Below, piece by piece: positions 4,075 through 6,536 of a DNA stretch of 6,536 nucleotides (position 1 is its first letter; every line of letters starts with the position of its first letter). This stretch comes from an uncultured Lachnospiraceae bacterium. GTDB taxonomy: Bacteria; Bacillota; Clostridia; Lachnospirales; Lachnospiraceae. The stretch is taken from positions 1 to 6,536 of the forward strand of contig CAMWOK010000175.1 of assembly GCA_947175845.1 (NCBI GenBank), in the 5' to 3' direction. The position numbers and the translations under genes are program-made. The notes below the pieces were generated by a model. It was not told the DNA's origin. It saw only the letters and a list, made by a program, of their open reading frames with translations, and did not search any database.

Positions 4075-6536
4075 CTAAAACTCATCGTCATCATCAAAGC
4101 TGTCGTCGTCGCCGTCAAACTCATCATCCGAATAATCATCCTCATCAAAATCATCCTCGGCGTCAACCAAATCCCCGCTCGCAGCGTCAAATTCTTTCTG
4201 CTGATAGCCATCGAGATTCTCCCTGTTGTCATATTTGCGGTCGCCTTCCATCTCAACCCTAAAATCTGTCTCTGTGTAGTCGACGGACTCCTTGAGTTCC
4301 ACTTCGTTTTGATTCTCGTCGTACACTTTCACGTCGAGACCGAGCGACTGAAGCTCCTTGAGCAGTACCTTGAACGACTCCGGTATACCAGGCTCCGGTA
4401 TATTCTCTCCCTTGATGATCGCCTCGTAAGTCTTCACGCGTCCCACGACGTCATCCGATTTCACAGTCAGGATCTCCTGCAGTGTGTGGGATGCGCCGTA
4501 AGCCTCAAGCGCCCAGACTTCCATCTCTCCAAAGCGCTGTCCGCCGAACTGCGCCTTACCGCCGAGCGGCTGCTGTGTAACCATGCCGTACGGTCCGGTG
4601 GAGCGCGCGTGAATCTTGTCATCTACCAGATGGTGCAGTTTCAGGTAATGCATGTGCCCGATCGTGACCGGGCTGTCAAAATACTCGCCTGTCCTGCCGT
4701 CGCGCAGACGCACCTTTCCGTCTCTTGAGATGGGCACGCCCTTCCAGAGCTTTCTGTGTTCCCTGTTCTCTGACAGATAGTCCATCACCTCCGGCAGAAG
4801 CTCTGCCCCGTGCTTAGCCTCAAACTCCTCCCACTCGAGATTTACATAGTCATTTGCAAGGTCGAGTGTGTCCATGATATCCAGCTCGTTCGCACCGTCG
4901 AACACAGGCGTGGACACATTGAATCCCAGCGCCTTTGCCGCCAGCGAGAGATGGATTTCCAGTACCTGTCCGATATTCATACGCGAGGGAACGCCCAGCG
5001 GATTCAGCACGATATCAAGCGGTCGTCCATTGGGAAGATACGGCATATCCTCCACCGGAAGCACGCGCGAGACGACACCCTTGTTTCCGTGGCGTCCGGC
5101 CATCTTGTCTCCAACCGAAATCTTTCTCTTCTGCGCGATGTAAATGCGCACGGTCTGATTCACTCCCGGCGCAAGCTCTGTGTCGCCGTTTGCCCTAGAG
5201 AAGACCTTTGCGTCCACAACCACACCGTACTCACCGTGCGGTACTTTCAGCGAAGTATCGCGTACCTCGCGCGCTTTCTCGCCAAAGATCGCACGCAGCA
5301 GACGCTCCTCCGCAGTCAGCTCCGTCTCGCCCTTCGGCGTCACCTTGCCGACAAGGATATCTCCGGCGCGGACCTCCGCACCGATCCGGATAATTCCCCT
5401 GTCGTCCAGATCCTTGAGCGCATCGTCACCGACGCCCGGCACATCCCTTGTGATCTCCTCTGGTCCGAGCTTTGTGTCGCGCGCATCTGTCTCGTACTCT
5501 TCTATATGAATGGAGGTGTACACATCCTCCATGACAAGCCGTTCGCTCAAAAGCACGGCATCCTCATAGTTGTAGCCTTCCCAAGTCATGAACCCGATCA
5601 GCGGATTTTTGCCAAGTCCAAGCTCTCCCCCGCTGGTGGACGCGCCGTCGGCAATCACCTGGCCAGCCTCCACATGATCGCCCTTGAACACGATCGGCTT
5701 CTGGTTATAGCAGTTGGACTGGTTGCTTCGCTCAAACTTATGCAGCCTAAACTCAGCCTTCTCGCCGTCATCATAAGCGATCCGGATCAGCTTTGACGAC
5801 ACGTACGTGATCGTGCCGGATTTCTTCGCAACCACGCACACGCCGGAGTCGACCGCCGCCTTGACCTCGATGCCCGTGCCCACTACAGGCGCCTCTGTAA
5901 ATAAGAGCGGCACCGCCTGTCGCTGCATGTTGGACCCCATCAGCGCGCGGTTGGCATCATCATTCTGCAAAAATGGAATCAGCGCTGTCGCAACGGAAAA
6001 TACCATCTTCGGCGACACGTCCATGTAGTCAAACATCGCCTTTGGATACTCCTGCGTCTCGTCGAGATAGCGGCCGGACACAGAATTGCGCACAAAGTAG
6101 CCGTTCTCGTCAAGCTGCTCGTTCGCCTGTGCCACATGGTAATTGTCCTCCTCGTCAGCGGTCATGTAGACCACCTCGTCTGTGACGCGCGGATTCTTCG
6201 GATCCGTCTTGTCGATCTTGCGGTAAGGCGCCTCGACAAAACCGTACTCATTGATTCTCGCGTAGGATGCGAGCGAGTTGATCAGACCGATGTTGGGTCC
6301 CTCAGGCGTCTCGATCGGACACATTCTGCCATAGTGCGAATAGTGTACGTCCCGGACCTCGAATCCCGCGCGGTCCCTGGAAAGACCGCCTGGTCCCAGC
6401 GCGGAGAGACGCCGCTTGTGCGTCAGCTCGCCGAGCGGGTTGTTCTGGTCCATAAACTGTGACAGCTGCGAGGAGCCAAAAAACTCTTTGATGGCAGCCT
6501 GTACAGGTTTGATGTTGATCAGCGCCTGCGGCGACA
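4075..6536 (-). CDS. rpoB: DNA-directed RNA polymerase subunit beta (3' part; N-terminus outside the window)
   Basis: The frame is open to the right edge, so the M at 6453 is internal (the M of FMDQNNP) and not a start. The visible 819 residues begin SPQALINIKPVQAAIKEFFG and are roughly the C-terminal two thirds of the beta subunit. The rifampicin-binding cluster lies at 6397-6477. Then come VHYSHYGRMCPIETPEGPNIGLI, the flap with its tip helix EERLLRAIFGE (5278-5310) that contacts sigma region 4, and KRKISVGDKMAGRHGNKG, whose two lysines (GDK codon at 5104-5106 and GNK eight codons on) face the active site. The C-terminal domain that joins beta' follows (PLGGKAQFGGQRFGEMEVWALEAYGA). The proteobacterial SI2 insert between flap and lysine motif is missing. 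After the usual end (LLKELQSLGLDVKV) comes a lineage-type extension of about 85 residues ending in a very acidic tail. The stop is TAG. Confidence 0.98.
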   Translation of the reverse strand, partial: SPQALINIKPVQAAIKEFFGSSQLSQFMDQNNPLGELTHKRRLSALGPGGLSRDRAGFEVRDVHYSHYGRMCPIETPEGPNIGLINSLASYARINEYGFVEAPYRKIDKTDPKNPRVTDEVVYMTADEEDNYHVAQANEQLDENGYFVRNSVSGRYLDETQEYPKAMFDYMDVSPKMVFSVATALIPFLQNDDANRALMGSNMQRQAVPLLFTEAPVVGTGIEVKAAVDSGVCVVAKKSGTITYVSSKLIRIAYDDGEKAEFRLHKFERSNQSNCYNQKPIVFKGDHVEAGQVIADGASTSGGELGLGKNPLIGFMTWEGYNYEDAVLLSERLVMEDVYTSIHIEEYETDARDTKLGPEEITRDVPGVGDDALKDLDDRGIIRIGAEVRAGDILVGKVTPKGETELTAEERLLRAIFGEKAREVRDTSLKVPHGEYGVVVDAKVFSRANGDTELAPGVNQTVRIYIAQKRKISVGDKMAGRHGNKGVVSRVLPVEDMPYLPNGRPLDIVLNPLGVPSRMNIGQVLEIHLSLAAKALGFNVSTPVFDGANELDIMDTLDLANDYVNLEWEEFEAKHGAELLPEVMDYLSENREHRKLWKGVPISRDGKVRLRDGRTGEYFDSPVTIGHMHYLKLHHLVDDKIHARSTGPYGMVTQQPLGGKAQFGGQRFGEMEVWALEAYGASHTLQEILTVKSDDVVGRVKTYEAIIKGENIPEPGIPESFKVLLKELQSLGLDVKVYDENQNEVELKESVDYTETDFRVEMEGDRKYDNRENLDGYQQKEFDAASGDLVDAEDDFDEDDYSDDEFDGDDDSFDDDDEF
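4078..4173 (-). other. Hyperacidic C-terminal tail of RpoB
   Basis: The last 32 codons of rpoB encode a segment with 21 Asp/Glu residues, no Lys or Arg, and scattered Phe, Tyr and Ser. The DNA is correspondingly a low-complexity run of GAT, GAC and GAG codons. It lies beyond the conserved beta core and is probably disordered. Bacillota RpoB proteins commonly carry acidic tails of variable length; this one is unusually Asp-dense. Its function is not known to me. Confidence 0.85.
6397..6477 (-). other. Rifampicin-resistance-determining region of RpoB (cluster I), sensitive-type residues
   Basis: These 27 codons correspond to E. coli RpoB 507-533 and read GSSQLSQFMDQNNPLGEL, then THKRRLSAL. The main resistance positions are in the sensitive form: Q513, D516 (codon 6450-6448), H526 (6420-6418) and S531 (6405-6403) in E. 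coli numbering. The differences from E. coli are Gly for S522, Leu for I524 and Leu for I530. Substitution at these positions varies naturally among Bacillota. Rifampicin sensitivity is inferred for this cluster only. Confidence 0.88.

Noticed and set aside
4041..4256. A 71-codon minus-strand frame overlapping the rpoB end and rpoC start
   Set aside because: Out-of-frame reading of the acidic tail codons of rpoB. It has no Shine-Dalgarno of its own that beats the two real genes.
4069..4728. A plus-strand frame with a hydrophobic N-terminus (MFLKLIVIIKAVVVAVKLIIRIIILIKIILG...) that looks like a membrane protein
   Set aside because: The Ile/Val run is the reverse complement of the GAT/GAC repeats that encode the acidic RpoB tail, so the hydrophobicity is an artefact of antisense reading.
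4810..5796. A 328-codon open frame on the plus strand opposite rpoB
   Set aside because: Antisense shadow of rpoB. The protein resembles no family and is rich in His, Arg and Leu as expected from reversed codons.
6451..6453. ATG at 6453 as the start of a short rpoB
   Set aside because: The frame continues upstream to the window edge with conserved beta residues (AAIKEFFGSSQLSQF), so this Met is the internal one of the rifampicin cluster.
374..6536. Intein, frameshift or mobile insertion within rpoB or rpoC
   Set aside because: Both frames read through with all expected motifs in order and no extra domain. The absences relative to E. coli (SI2, SI3) are normal for Bacillota.

Overview
The window lies on a chromosomal housekeeping locus of a low-to-moderate GC Bacillota, most probably a member of Clostridia close to Lachnospiraceae. 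That placement rests on three things: the character of the RpoB and RpoC proteins (no proteobacterial lineage inserts, acidic C-terminal tails), the gene order rpoB-rpoC-rpsL, and the S12 N-terminus MPTFNQLVRKGRQETV. The species cannot be named from the sequence alone. All real genes lie on the minus strand, so transcription runs from high to low coordinates.

Layout, read in the direction of transcription. The 3' two thirds of rpoB (6536 to 4075, N-terminus outside the window) is followed after 26 nt by a complete rpoC (4048 to 374, 1224 residues) with its own strong Shine-Dalgarno. About 20 nt after the rpoC stop is a compact intrinsic terminator (353 to 323). An AT-rich intergenic stretch then ends in a near-consensus sigma-A-type promoter (212 to 184), a 127-nt structured leader, and the first 16 codons of rpsL (50 to 1), which opens the str operon. 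RpoB and RpoC are the two large catalytic subunits of RNA polymerase. RpsL is the decoding-centre protein of the 30S subunit. The window therefore covers the junction between a transcription-machinery operon and a translation-machinery operon, here separated by a terminator and a new promoter.

The most interesting item is between the two operons. An 81-bp element (242-322) has perfect 16-bp terminal inverted repeats starting GTAA and is bordered by perfect 8-bp direct repeats AAAAAATC (234-241 and 323-330). This is the anatomy of a miniature inverted-repeat transposable element (MITE). The GTAA termini and 8-bp duplication match what is known of IS66-family insertions. It landed in the U-tract of the rpoBC terminator: the duplicated 8 bp are that U-tract, so the terminator stayed intact and a second stem-plus-U-tract arose behind it. 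The rest of the window is conserved core-genome coding sequence with no sign of an accessory system.
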